A DNA stretch of 64,000 nucleotides from Leptasterias polaris. Lineage: Eukaryota; Echinodermata; Asteroidea; Forcipulatida; Asteriidae. Location: positions 1,364,001 through 1,428,000 of the forward strand of contig JAZGTN010000035.1 of assembly GCA_037783415.1 (NCBI GenBank), written 5' to 3'. Position numbers and translations under genes: made by a program. Of the stretch, positions 48,112 through 58,333 are shown one piece after another; position 1 is the stretch's first letter, and the number at the start of each line of letters is the position of its first letter. The notes beneath the pieces were generated by a model. That model was given only the letters and a program-made list of their open reading frames with translations, was not told where the DNA came from and searched no databases.

Positions 48112-48235
48112 CAGTGTAACCAAACCGAGGCTGGGGGGAGAAATAGTCTGGTTCATTTTTGTACAATGAATATAGCATCAATTTCTGTTACTGGATACAG
48201 GGAACATGGCCAAGATGGTGGTAGCATAATAAAGG
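48112..48235 (+). repeat. Interspersed repeat family D (copy 4)
   Basis: GTAACCAAACCGAGGCTGGG, AATAGTCTGG, ACAGGGAACATGGCCAAGATGG and AGCATAATAAAGGTCTATAC follow the family order closely. Confidence 0.7.
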
Positions 48236-48597
48236 TCTATACATTATTGACCCAGTTCACCTGACGAAGCCATCGCAATAATCTTGGTTGGGCCATTTTG
48301 GGCAGCATTAATCCCAGAGTTTTACAGCGCAGTGCGCATTTTATTCAACAAACATAACATTATTTGAAAGTGCTTTCTTCCATCTAGTCTAGTCTCTATG
48401 TTTCAGAGAGTTTTTTCTCATAATATTTACTCGTGAAACTTTCACTTACCGAATCCATACTCTGTACCACTACTCAGGCCTGTGAGCTGTCAGGATTTTT
48501 CCCTGACCGTTCTTCACCTTCAGATTTTCTTGTAAGAGATGAAGATGTCAGAGGGAAGAAAAACACAGCTCCTGATATGACCTTTAGGTTTGCCACA
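48236..48597. other. Intron-3 sequence, no recognised feature
   Basis: No exon recognised. An ORF from 48433 runs into the SINE and is chance. Confidence 0.4.
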
Positions 48598-48860
48598 TGT
48601 CGTGGCCGCGCAGTCAAGAGCACCACAGACTCAAGCTCTGGTGTTTCTGATCAGCAGAGTGTGGGTTCAAGTCCTGGTCAGTGCACTTTTGTCCTTGAGC
48701 AAGCTAACCATTATTACTTCGCCCTTTGGATGGGACATAAAGCTTGAGGTCCTGTGTGTTGTGTAATGCATGAAAATAAACCAAGTTTCACTTATTGCCA
48801 ATGGAAGGAGTTTGCCCCGGTGTTTCTGGCAAGGGCTGCTGAATGGGCAGCAGCACCTTG
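48598..48860 (+). repeat. tRNA-Leu-derived SINE, family B (copy 2)
   Basis: Head GTCGTGGCCGCGCAGTCAAG, long variable arm GTTTCTGATCAGCAGAGTG, B box GGGTTCAAGTCCTGG, then TTTTGTCCTTGAGCAAGCTAA and TTTGGATGGGACATAAAGC. The anticodon-like CAA sits in GACTCAAGCTCTGG. Same layout as 12325 and 63592. Confidence 0.8.
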
Positions 48861-49744
48861 TAAACCATAATTTTTAGTTCAAAAACCTGTCTTAAAATGT
48901 TTCTTGTTTGTTCAAGTACCTTATTGGTAGTACATCATAACTTAAATGGCATAAAGATTGGCATGATGGAAAACTCCCCTTGAAATATTTTTGCCAGGAA
49001 TGCTAGTTTTTGAGAAAATAGTAAAAACATTCATTTCTGTCTAGAAATTATTCCAAAATCTGAGATTTGAAGAGAGAAAAAAGAGAAACAAAAATGAATA
49101 CAGTGATGTATTCCCCCTTCTTCTTTCTATCCTTCACTATTTTCTTGTGACTTATTGAACTTAAACTTTGACAATGTTTGTTGTTTCATGTATTTGTTGG
49201 GTCACCACAAAGTGCGGACACTGGTCTTTGACACTTTCCAATGTTGGCCAGATGCTTTAAAATTACTCGGTGTAATGACCCAGGTGTCATAAATTCAAGG
49301 TAAAATGAGATAACATTTTTTTTTCTTCATAATTACCCAAACCACACCATGTGCTTCAAGATAGAAATGAACTTGCTGTTCATTGAAGTCTGATATCTTC
49401 ACAGCTTCACATCTCCACATCAAATTAGCATGTCATTCCAAGTTCTTATCTTGCCCTCTTAGGGATTTAAGATCTGCAAAAAAAACCAAGAAGGGACATG
49501 AAAAAAGCGGGAGGAAAAAGGGAGAGTAAGGCTTTCGGCTTCTGGTCGTTTCCCTTGAACATGATAAGTTGTGCTCACGGCAATGGTGGTAATTGGATTC
49601 TAGTATAGAATTAAGGGGAAGGCCAAACACGCACAAGGGTTGCCTGGTCCCCATCACGAGTATGAAATTAATCTTCTGTGTTGTGTCTCTTACTATCAAG
49701 AGTGCATTACGTGCAATAGACGTCAACCGACGTTGTACTGGGAT
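48861..49744. other. Intron-3 sequence, no recognised feature
   Basis: No exon. A 131-codon minus-strand ORF (49433-49828) overlaps the family G repeat and has no domain. Confidence 0.4.
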
Positions 49745-50000
49745 GCAGTGCCTTAAAGGTGTTATACAATATTGGTAGACCTGACAAAATAGTCGCATAC
49801 AGTGTTCATGTTTTGTGTGATCAACCATATAGGCCTACATGAAGTAAAAAACCTGTGAACATTTGGGCTTAATCTGTTGTGCGAGTCTGGGGGAAATAGT
49901 GAAAACCGTGCGCAATTTTCAGCATGTAAACACATTGTCCTTAATTTTGGTTGTAACAACCCAAATCAGCTGTTGCATTTGCAAATATGACTTGTTTCTG
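49745..50000 (+). repeat. Interspersed repeat family G (copy 3)
   Basis: Begins CTTAAAGGTGTTATACAATATTGGTAG, followed by CCTGACAAAATAGTCGCA, CAGTGTTCATGTTTTGTGTGATCAACCATA and AACATTTGGGCTTAATC. The start is the inverted counterpart of the right end of the copy at 62556-62925, so the family has TIRs of the TTTAAAGGTATT type. Confidence 0.75.
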
Positions 50001-50602
50001 AATAGCATTTCAAATATTTGGAAAGGTTTAGGGTTAACCCTTCAGAGACATTCATCTGTAAAATCATCACCATATGCCCAGATATGTTTTGTATTGTTGA
50101 TTTTTCCAAACTTTTATTCTTGTGAAAGTGTCCAAGAAAAATAATATAGAACAGAAATTGTGTTCATTTAAAAACATACTATGTTAAAATGGGAAACTGA
50201 AAATATCAATTCTTCTCATGGCCTTTACTTTGATGTTTTTTGGTGGAGTGGAAGTAGGTCTTGCAGCCGTTTGCGGCCTGTATGGCCATATCGGTACAAG
50301 CTGTTTCCGGCAGCTATGGTCTCTAAATGTTTAAAAGGATAAACAATGCTTTTATTAGAAGAGGAGACAGTCATTGGTTTTTGATCTGAAACCTTACTTG
50401 GTACTCACAGAAATACCATTGTCTGGAATGCAAGGGTACCAGGTGGAGAATTGTACCAGAGCTATAGTCCTTTCTCTATGCTTGGATTAAGGCCTTGATT
50501 TACGATAGTTGAAATTACTGTTATCTTTAATAACAGTGTTTTTCAATTTTCATTTGTAATTAGTCGATTGAAAATCAAACTGAAGATTGTTTTGAATTGA
50601 CC
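50001..50602. other. Intron-3 sequence, no recognised feature
   Basis: No exon or repeat recognised. Confidence 0.35.
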
Positions 50603-50700
50603 TTAATATGCATTGACGTCATCAGGCTGCTCTTAAGTGGTAAAATTATGACCAAATGATGGAAACGCACATCTGTGTACGTGCAGGTGCACAAAGTGGG
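50603..50700 (+). repeat. Partial MITE, family E
   Basis: TATGCATTGACGTCATCAGGCTGC, GGTAAAATTATGACCAAATGATGGAAACGC and GTACGTGCAGGTGCACAAAG match the left two-thirds of the 1421-1597 element. The right TIR is lost. Confidence 0.65.
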
Positions 50701-50724
50701 GTATAAGGTTTTGATGTGGAAATA

Positions 50725-50840
50725 AAGTCAGTAGAACAAAAAAACTGGTTGTAGAAAATAGTCTGATTCCTTTTTGACAAATTGGAATCTGTAGTTATCA
50801 TTGCTGTTGCATACAGGGAACATGACATAATGATAAAGGT
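50725..50840 (+). repeat. Interspersed repeat family D (copy 5)
   Basis: AAATAGTCTGATTCC, AATCTGTAGTTATCATTGCTG, ACAGGGAACATGAC and TGATAAAGGTT. It directly follows the broken MITE, which suggests it inserted into or recombined with it. Confidence 0.65.
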
Positions 50841-51144
50841 TGAGTTTGTAAATATCTTAAGCAAGATTTATTTGTCCTTCTCCTGTGGCTGACTTCTGTA
50901 AAAAGGGAGCTCCTTACTGCGCTAGATCCATCATCACTGAAATATGCCAATTTCGTATCGGGACTTGATACATTTCTCAAGGTGCAACACTCAATTGATT
51001 CCAAGTACACTACTCTAGGAGGAAATGATGTTTTGGAAGAGACACTTTGAGCCAAAACAAGAGTTACATGCACCTGCCATCAGGGTGCTTTTTGTTGTCT
51101 CCCAAACTTACAGGACCTGTGTGAATTCCTCCTACCCCCCTCCC

Positions 51145-51175
<31 letters not shown>

Positions 51176-51515
51176 ACTCTTCTCTATGCAGTATTTAATA
51201 ACCAAGTCAATGAGACTGGTCATGCAAGCGTTGATTAACATTGATGATAAGGATTGTGTGTGGTTAATATGATGGCTGACACCCAAAGGTGTTAACTGGA
51301 ACCCCCCACCCCCCTGTGGAATAAATCACCATTACAGGTTCTCTGCTGTTAAAGGAAAATTATGTAAATGAAGTATGGCTAATGGGTAATGCTGAATCGA
51401 ACACCTCTCTTATTTTACCCCCCCCCCCCTATTCAAATACCCCCACGTACAGATGTTCTACCATTTCTCCCTCAAGGGGTTTTCTACTTCTCTTCTTTTT
51501 TTTTTTAGTTCTCCT
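50841..51515. other. Intron-3 sequence with C runs and a CA repeat
   Basis: No exon. A long C run (about 51144-51161) runs into (CA)n, and there is another C run at about 51419-51429. Confidence 0.45.
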
Positions 51516-51597
51516 TTCAGCTGAAGAGGCTAATCAATGTATTAAAAACCACATGCTAATGGAAGAGGATGAGGTGACGGCTGGAGAGGGAGACTAG
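51516..51597 (+). other. Exon-like ORF after a strong acceptor, possible alternative end
   Basis: A long pyrimidine tract and TTCTCCTTTCAG precede a frame that, entered in phase 1, reads A-E-E-A-N-Q-C-I-K-N-H and continues acidic (M-E-E-D-E-V) to a TAG at about 51595. If spliced to the 43604 exon it would end the protein early. No donor compatible with the 61762 exon is seen. It could be an alternative terminal exon or a chance match to an acceptor. Confidence 0.2.
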
Positions 51598-52689
51598 ACG
51601 TGTTATTATGGTCTTTGCCGATCCTCCGTTGAAGAGCCCTCACCGCACTTGAAAAACAAACAACGTCAGAAGCTTTTTTTGTCTTCCTTTTTTTTTTTTT
51701 TCCAGAGAGAGTTTGAAGCGTTTACTAAGTGAAGCTTCGGCTGTTTATATTGTTATGGCATTTATGTTTTGACATCCGAACATTGATCGTACATCGGTGA
51801 ACGGGATGTAAATTGCCCCTACGCTAACAGCTTTCAAGCACCCTGCTGACATACATGTAGTCCAACCGGCATGTTTCAACTCATAACACATGTTGAGAAA
51901 TCATTATTCATTTTGTATGCTCTGGAGCATTTGAAATGTTGTCTTGTGTAGGCAAATATTTTTCGAACTTCAACGCGGCAAATGAGCACAAAGTGGAAAG
52001 TGAATGAAATATTTGAGGATATTAAATACATGTAACAGAAGCCAAAGTTTATATCATTAATAACGTACATACACCCCCTCTTTAAAATTGAACAAGACAA
52101 TCTACCCAAGTAACAGTCCTTAGAACAGTCTAGTCTTCCCCCCCCCCCCCCCCCCCCGACTTTGATGCAGAAACCATAATTCCATCTGGACAGCATTACT
52201 GTAATTCCTCTGTCCAATTCGTAAAACATGTCGATTTAAAAAAGTCACAGCAGCTGACAGTGAAATCCGCCGGTGAAAATATTCCTACGTGTAGTTCACC
52301 ACCCCGAACATTAATGCCACGCCAGATCCTCGATCCAGAAACGTGACGGCCCTGAGATTTTTTCCCCCCCAACACATTTCTGGCCTGAATAGGCGGAGAT
52401 TGTCGAGGCATTATCATCGTTAACAGACACTGGCTTTTAGTGCTAAGAGAAGTTATTTGGGAACTCTCTGATAGCGATCCTCTACATGGCGATTAAATGT
52501 CCGTGCCTGTCAGGACAGAGTTTTTGACATCTCTTTTAGTTTTTTTGTCCCTTCCAGTAATACAAACCAGAAACTGAAAACTGTACCACCTTGATTGCAT
52601 CAGAAAACTGCATTAACCCTCTAGATAACTGTTGTATTATCTGTTTTCAAATTCTGCTAGGCCCTTTGGCCCATTGAAGATTTCCTTCA
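51598..52689. other. Intron-3 sequence, no recognised feature
   Basis: No exon; a 20-nt C run at 52138-52157. Confidence 0.4.
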
Positions 52690-52920
52690 TGATTTACTCA
52701 GCTCTCAACCACAATGTAACGCACACACATATACATATCCAACAGCACAATTAGTGCCAATAACGGGATAAAAAGGAAACGGAAAGAAATATTCAGTTTT
52801 AGATGTTCGGAGGAAAACCTGAAATGGAGAAAACTCGACCCACATGCTCACCACTGTTCTGTGGTGAGATTTGAACTGTGGTCCACAGGGGGTGAAAGGC
52901 ACGGGGAGAAACCACCTGAT
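52690..52920 (-). repeat. tRNA-derived SINE, family C (copy 5)
   Basis: Minus strand: GTGGTTTCTCCCCGTGCCTT, CACCCCCTGTGGACC, degraded B box GTTCAAATCTC, TTTTCCTCCGAACATCTAAAA. It matches 36185-36415 inverted. Confidence 0.7.
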
Positions 52921-53060
52921 GTAAATGATGTTTATATATGTTTAAAATCCAGTGCTATCCAAGATCATTCCTAGATTTGATCTAAACACAGATTTGATCT
53001 AATCAAAGATTAGACTTTTAGCCAGCCACTTTTCTTATCTGGAATTAGCAAGCAAACAAA

Positions 53061-53335
53061 TTATACAGGCATATTACTCTGGTGGGATTCGAACTAACGA
53101 CCTTTGACATTCTAGAGCAGATTTCTTACCACTAGACCACCCAGCTTACCAAGAAGCTAGGGGCAGTTCGCATCCTATATTTTAGCCGCTGGTAACTGCA
53201 ACAATTCGTTGCATCGGGGATAAAGAATTTGTGTCTTACCCTTAACACTGATGTGTGTTCAGCACTTTCCCAAGTCCGGTGAGGTATAACAGTGTTCAAC
53301 ACACATTGGTGAATGATAATTAACACAAATAGTGT
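53061..53335 (-). repeat. tRNA-derived SINE, family A (copy 4, long)
   Basis: Minus-strand head: GGTCTAGTGGTAAGAAATC, B box GTTCGAATCCC, GAGTAATATGCCTG. To its right there is an inverted tail (gtgtcttacccttaacactg) and then a direct tail (acacacattggtgaatg). The double tail suggests a dimer. Confidence 0.7.
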
Positions 53336-53645
53336 ACAAATTACAATTTTTTTAAATTCTAACTTTGTTTGTCTGACAGCAGCAGATTGATGGCCATGTT
53401 GTCATTGTTTTTAGAAATGAGTTTCCTTTTGTGTTGTAATTTTTAAAAGTAGTTACAGAGAAATTGCCAGTTATATTTACAAAGTTTTCTTCCGGGCCAG
53501 TTCAAAGTTTATTAAAAAATAAAAATGCATAATCAAAGCTTTACTCATAAACTACTTTTGAACAAACAGTCCCAAACAATAAATCTTTTCACTGACGAAA
53601 TGAAATATTGGACACCCACACTAAATCAGTCAATATTTCCTTTGG
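53336..53645. other. 5' flank of the LINE
   Basis: AT-rich sequence with no conserved coding frame that I can follow. The exact 5' truncation point of the LINE is not visible but lies near 53600-53650. Confidence 0.4.
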
Positions 53646-53648
53646 TAG

Positions 53649-56198
53649 CCTGATAGACTCCCACACAGACAACTCAACCAACTTTGGATTGAATATTTCA
53701 AAACATTCATCCAATCAGAAGCTTTTACATACCTTGAATCTATTGTATTGTCGTCTGAACCAATTTTTATTACAGGGGATTTTAATATACATGTTGATAA
53801 TGACAATAGTGAGGCTTTGCAATTTTTGGACATTTTAACATCAATGGGTTTAAAACAACATGTTGATGCACCGACACATGAAAGAGGTCATATTTTAGAT
53901 TTGGTTATTACACGTCTATGTGATGACATTCTTGATGAAAAACCTGTCACTGATTATTTGTTTTCAGATCATTTTTCAATTTTGTGTAAATTGCATCACC
54001 GTAAACCAGACTTGCCCTTGAAACAGCTTGCATTCAGGAAAATTAAAGCCATTGATCGTTCTGTTCTTATGAATGACTTGGTCAGTAATCGGTTATTACT
54101 AAATCCACCTGGTGAATTGAATGATCTGGTGTGCTGTTACAATGAGACACTGAGAGCTAATTTAGATGCTCATGCACCGGTAATAAATAAAACCGTTAAT
54201 ATACGACCGGCTGTACCTTGGCTTAGCGAAGAGATCAAAACATCCAAAAAACTACGTCGTAAAGCTGAGAGAAAATGGCGACTCACTAAAAATGAGGATG
54301 ATCTTGAACATTTTCGTAGACAAAGAAATTGTACTAATTTTCTTATGAATAAGGCTAGACAGCATTTTTATACTAGTTTTATTAGGGAAAATAGTTGTAA
54401 CCAACGGAAACTTTTTAGTTCCATTAGCACACTCTTAAAACCTAAAAGACAGACTTTGATTCTTGGTGTGGACAATCGTATTTTTGCCAATGAAATGGGT
54501 AAATTTTTTGTACGGAAAGTGGAAAATATACATGCTAAACTCAATGAAATGACTATTGGTAATTTAGGCGTTTCTCATCAAATAAGGACAAGTACTTGTG
54601 CACAGTTTGATCGTTTTTTACCAGTCACAGATTATGATGTTAAGATTTTTGTAAACTCGGGTTCTAAGAAATCTTGTTCCTTAGATCCTATGCCAACTAA
54701 TCTTGTGGTGGACTGTTTAGATGTTTTATTGCCAACAATTACCAACATCATTAATCTGTCTTTGGCGTCTGGTACATTTCCCTCAGTTTGGAAAGAGTCG
54801 ATGGTTATTCCATTATTGAAAAAAGAAAATTTAAGTTCCGCGGATTTTCAAAACTACCGTCCTATTAGTAATCTACAGTACATTTCCAAACTGACAGAAA
54901 GAGTAGTGTTTAATCAGATCCATAGTCACATGACCACCCATTCATTGTATCCATTGCTCCAATCGGCATATAGAAAGAATCATAGTACTGAGACAGCATT
55001 ATTGAAGGTACATAATGACATTTTAATGAAAATGAATTCACAATGTATCACATTACTTGTACTTTTAGATCTTAGTGCTGCTTTCGACACGGTCGATCAT
55101 ACAATTCTTTTATACCGTCTTTATTCCAGGATCGGGATAACCGGTATAGCATTGGACTGGTTTAAGTCGTATTTGACAGGCAGGGGTCAGCGGGTTTTGT
55201 TTCAGGGAGCAGTCTCTGACCGGTTTGATGTGGATTGTGGTGTCCCACAGGGGTCCTGTCTAGGACCATTACTGTTCACCATATATGCTTCTGAGTTGTT
55301 TGACATTATTGAAAAACATTTACCTAGTGTCCATTGTTATGCTGACGATACTCAATTGTATATGTCATTCAAACCAGGTAATATTACTGACCAGCAGCAA
55401 GCTGTTAGTAGTATGGAGAGTTGTATACACGCCATTCGCCAATGGATGTCACAGAACAGGTTAATAATAAATGATTCGAAAACTGAATTTATTGTTATTG
55501 GGACTAGGCAACAACTATCCAAAGTGAATATTTCTAATGTCAAAGTGGGCGATGTCAACATCTCGCCGGTACTGACGGCTTGTAATCTTGGTCTTTGGTT
55601 TGATTCAAAGTTTAGTATGGCTAAACAAATTAGCAGTGTTTGTTCAGTAAGCTTTTTTCATATTCACAATATTAGACATATCCGTAAATTGTTATCTAGA
55701 GACACCCTTAACATTTTGGTCCATGCTTTAATAACTTCCCGACTTGATTACTGCAACAGTCTTTATTCTGGCTTACCAAAATTATACTTGGATAAACTAC
55801 AACGTGTGCAAAATACAGCGGCAAGACTTGTATATGGTGCTTCTAGAAGCGCTCACGTCACCCCCATGTTACAGAAACTACACTGGCTTCCTATTCCGGC
55901 TCGTATTCAATTTAAAGTGTTGTTACTGACATTTAAAGCATTTCATAACCAGGCTCCCAAATATCTTTGTGATTTATTAACAAAAAGGGTGAATTCCAGT
56001 TATTCCTTACGATCTCAAACTTCTAATCTGCTAAGTCTACCTAGTGGAAAGATGTTAAAAACACTCGGTGACAGAGCATTTGTTGTATCTGCACCCACTT
56101 TATGGAACCGATTGCCCCAAAATGTCCGCTCAGCTCCGACTCTTGTAGATTTTAAGCGTAAGTTAAAAACACACTTGTTCCTCAGCGCATATGTATAA
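53649..56198 (+). CDS. LINE endonuclease (partial)-reverse transcriptase, 5'-truncated
   Basis: An uninterrupted frame from just after a TAG at 53646 to TAA at 56198, about 849 codons with no ATG at the start because the 5' part is lost. Counting residues from the TTG at 53748: endonuclease motif GDFNIHVD at 10-17 and SDHFSI near 73-78; reverse transcriptase with NYRPISNL at 369-376, SAYRKNHSTE near 406-415, DLSAAFDTVDH (motif A, catalytic Asp) at 441-451, GVPQGSCLGPLLF at 498-510, and the catalytic YADD at 531-534. Then the family-typical C-terminal region follows (SRLDYCNSLYSGLP at 664-677, LHWLPIPARI at 711-720, GDRAFVVSAPTLWNRLP at 774-790). The upstream frame shows a stop and a likely 1-bp frameshift near 53646. 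Full-length relatives have about 130 more endonuclease residues and an ORF1. No stop interrupts the RT, so the copy is young. It cannot act alone. Confidence 0.92.
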   Translation, partial: PDRLPHRQLNQLWIEYFKTFIQSEAFTYLESIVLSSEPIFITGDFNIHVDNDNSEALQFLDILTSMGLKQHVDAPTHERGHILDLVITRLCDDILDEKPVTDYLFSDHFSILCKLHHRKPDLPLKQLAFRKIKAIDRSVLMNDLVSNRLLLNPPGELNDLVCCYNETLRANLDAHAPVINKTVNIRPAVPWLSEEIKTSKKLRRKAERKWRLTKNEDDLEHFRRQRNCTNFLMNKARQHFYTSFIRENSCNQRKLFSSISTLLKPKRQTLILGVDNRIFANEMGKFFVRKVENIHAKLNEMTIGNLGVSHQIRTSTCAQFDRFLPVTDYDVKIFVNSGSKKSCSLDPMPTNLVVDCLDVLLPTITNIINLSLASGTFPSVWKESMVIPLLKKENLSSADFQNYRPISNLQYISKLTERVVFNQIHSHMTTHSLYPLLQSAYRKNHSTETALLKVHNDILMKMNSQCITLLVLLDLSAAFDTVDHTILLYRLYSRIGITGIALDWFKSYLTGRGQRVLFQGAVSDRFDVDCGVPQGSCLGPLLFTIYASELFDIIEKHLPSVHCYADDTQLYMSFKPGNITDQQQAVSSMESCIHAIRQWMSQNRLIINDSKTEFIVIGTRQQLSKVNISNVKVGDVNISPVLTACNLGLWFDSKFSMAKQISSVCSVSFFHIHNIRHIRKLLSRDTLNILVHALITSRLDYCNSLYSGLPKLYLDKLQRVQNTAARLVYGASRSAHVTPMLQKLHWLPIPARIQFKVLLLTFKAFHNQAPKYLCDLLTKRVNSSYSLRSQTSNLLSLPSGKMLKTLGDRAFVVSAPTLWNRLPQNVRSAPTLVDFKRKLKTHLFLSAYV

Positions 56199-56393
56199 AT
56201 GATTGATTTACAGGGTAATCGATTGATTTATGTTATCGTACTGTGTATGTGTTTATTATTAATTAGTATCTTTTTTATTTTTACCAATTCTTTAGTTGTA
56301 GTTTAATTACATTGCCTTGTTATGCGCATTTGAACATAATTTCTTTTATGGAATTTGCGCAATATAAATTATTATTATTATTATTATTATTAT
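53649..56393 (+). mobile_element. 5'-truncated CR1/L2-type non-LTR retrotransposon
   Basis: Holds the distal half of an apurinic endonuclease domain, a full reverse transcriptase and a C-terminal domain, a short 3' UTR with TGCGCATTTGAAC and GCGCAATATAAAT, and a (TTA)n end at about 56360-56393. Such microsatellite 3' ends are typical of CR1/L2-clade LINEs. ORF1 and the endonuclease N-terminus are missing. It lies in the same orientation as the host gene, inside intron 3. Confidence 0.9.
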
Positions 56394-56529
56394 CCAGTCT
56401 GGAAACAAGGCCTAAGTAATCAACCAATCTAAATCTTTCTATAACGTAGTCTTGGACAATCTTCCCCCTGAAAGCGACTATCCAACCAAATGCTCTTTTT
56501 TAAATGTTGTGTGGTACATTCCTTAAAAA

Positions 56530-56870
56530 GTAATCAACCAGTCAGAATCTGACGTTCATGTTGACTAACTTGGCTGTAAACAATCAGTCAAATAGAATCT
56601 GCCTTTTCGTGTTGACCAAAAGAGCCCATGTTCAGACATTCAACCAATCAGAATCAGCCCTTTGTGTTGACCAGAAGAGCCCATAAATGTTCAGCCAATT
56701 AGAATCTGCCTTTCATGTTGACCTAAACAAACAGCCCATAAACATTCAACCAATTAGAATCTGCCTTTCATTTTGACCAGAAGCGACCATAAGCATTCAG
56801 CCAATTAGAATCTGCCTTTCATGTTGACCAGAAGAGACCATAAATATTAAACCAATTAGAAGCTGTTTTA
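56530..56870. repeat. Minisatellite of about 50-56 bp, seven diverged copies
   Basis: CAACCAATTAGAATCTGCC followed by TTTCATGTTGACCAGAAGAG and CCATAAA recurs with AGAATCTG-type anchors at 56544, 56594, 56650, 56701, 56756, 56807 and 56859. It lies just beyond the LINE 3' end. Confidence 0.9.
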
Positions 56871-57985
56871 TGCCCTGATAACAATCAGCATGTTGTGCTT
56901 GATCCTGTCTACAACTTATCAAATAAATAACAACCCAATCAAAATGTACTTGCTATATAGAAAGAACAGCTATATTAAAAATGCACTCTATTGGGCATGA
57001 TACCTCATAGACTTCCTCTATGCTCCTGGTCATGAAATTTACATTTACCTCATAAACATGCCCTTTACAAAGGGGGGGAAAAACTACCTTGTTGTTACAA
57101 GATCGAGGACTCGGGCATGCTTTATGATAACACAGAAAACATGATCGCAAAATAAAGATGGTTTTCAGTTCAAACATTTTTTGTTTACTGTTCAAAAACA
57201 CTCCAGTATTAAATACATGATAATTTTGTGTTCCCCCCCCCAAAAAAAAAAAAAAAAATAGCACATCGTTTGTAATGTGTTTTGTTCCATTGTTCAAAAA
57301 CACTCAAGTGGAGTACCTGACATTTTTCATATTCCCTCATTTAAAAAAATGCTGTTATTTGTTTTGTTGTTAAAAGCACTCCAGGAAAGTATTCAACAGT
57401 TTTATTTTCCTCATAAAAATAAATAATGCAATGCTTGAGCTGTCTTGAGCTTGGTATAGATGTTTAAAGCGGTACAGGTTTTTCTTTGTTTTTCTTTCAT
57501 TCAATTCAATATAACTGTACTGTGATTGGAAGGGAACTTTTGGGGCCCCTTTTGCAATTTCGAATCTGGCTTGGGTTCCATTGGTTTCTTTGAAAATGTG
57601 TGCTTTCAGGACAGGGCTTCAGGCAGGCTGACAGGGCTTCAGGCGAAACGGACTGCAAACTGGCACCTTCTCATGTGATGTAAAATATTAGTCATGATCA
57701 TTACTGCACACACAGGAAATGTGATAATGGTAACATTATAGTCCCTCAGAAATATTTTCTATTGACTTCTTGCACCAATGTCACAAGTGGCTACTATTTA
57801 ACTGCCATGCTTGCCATTTTGGGAGACAAATTCTACAGAGAAATTATGGCAAGCGTGTAAACCCTGCCTCGCCTAAAATGCGCACTACACTGTATAACAC
57901 ACAGGGACATTGTCTTCCAAAATGGTGCACCCAAGATTATTTGTGATGATGACATTGTGTGTATTGGATCAATGGACCAAGCATG
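56871..57985. other. Intron-3 sequence, no recognised gene
   Basis: No exon. Contains a short duplicated ACAGGGCTTCAGGC (57613-57645) and a C run followed by an A run (about 57232-57258). Confidence 0.4.
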
Positions 57986-57999
57986 TGACCTCACTGCAG

Positions 58000-58098
58000 C
58001 AGGGCATCATCACTGCAGCGAGCATCGTCACTGTAGTGGGGCATTGTCATTGCAGTGGCGTTGTCATTGCAGTTGGGCGTTGTCATTGCAGTGGGGCA
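58000..58098. repeat. Minisatellite of about 18 bp
   Basis: About five to six units related to GGCATTGTCATTGCAGTGG, with ATCATCACTGCAGC variants at the left end. Confidence 0.85.
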
Positions 58099-58333
58099 TC
58101 ATCCCGACGAGGTCAAAAGGAGGTTGCTCATCGGCCCATCCTGTCACTGCGCCTACTTATCTTCATGTTTCCATTGTTTCATCACAGTGTTAAATGCAGT
58201 CTATTTGACAAACAAAGATTAAGAGTATTGATTTTTTTTTAAACCCGACATTCATGGTGATCATGACAATTGTTTCTTCGTTGCAATTTTCTCCAACAAG
58301 TTACATTTATTCACTGTGTTTGTATTCATGCAG

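Larger units (their letters stand above)
43812..58333 (+). other. Intron 3 of the SLC4A11-like gene (to the putative microexon)
   Basis: About 14.5 kb holding a long-TIR foldback element, SINEs and a CR1/L2-type LINE, listed separately. If the microexon is not used, the intron runs to 61761. Confidence 0.5.
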
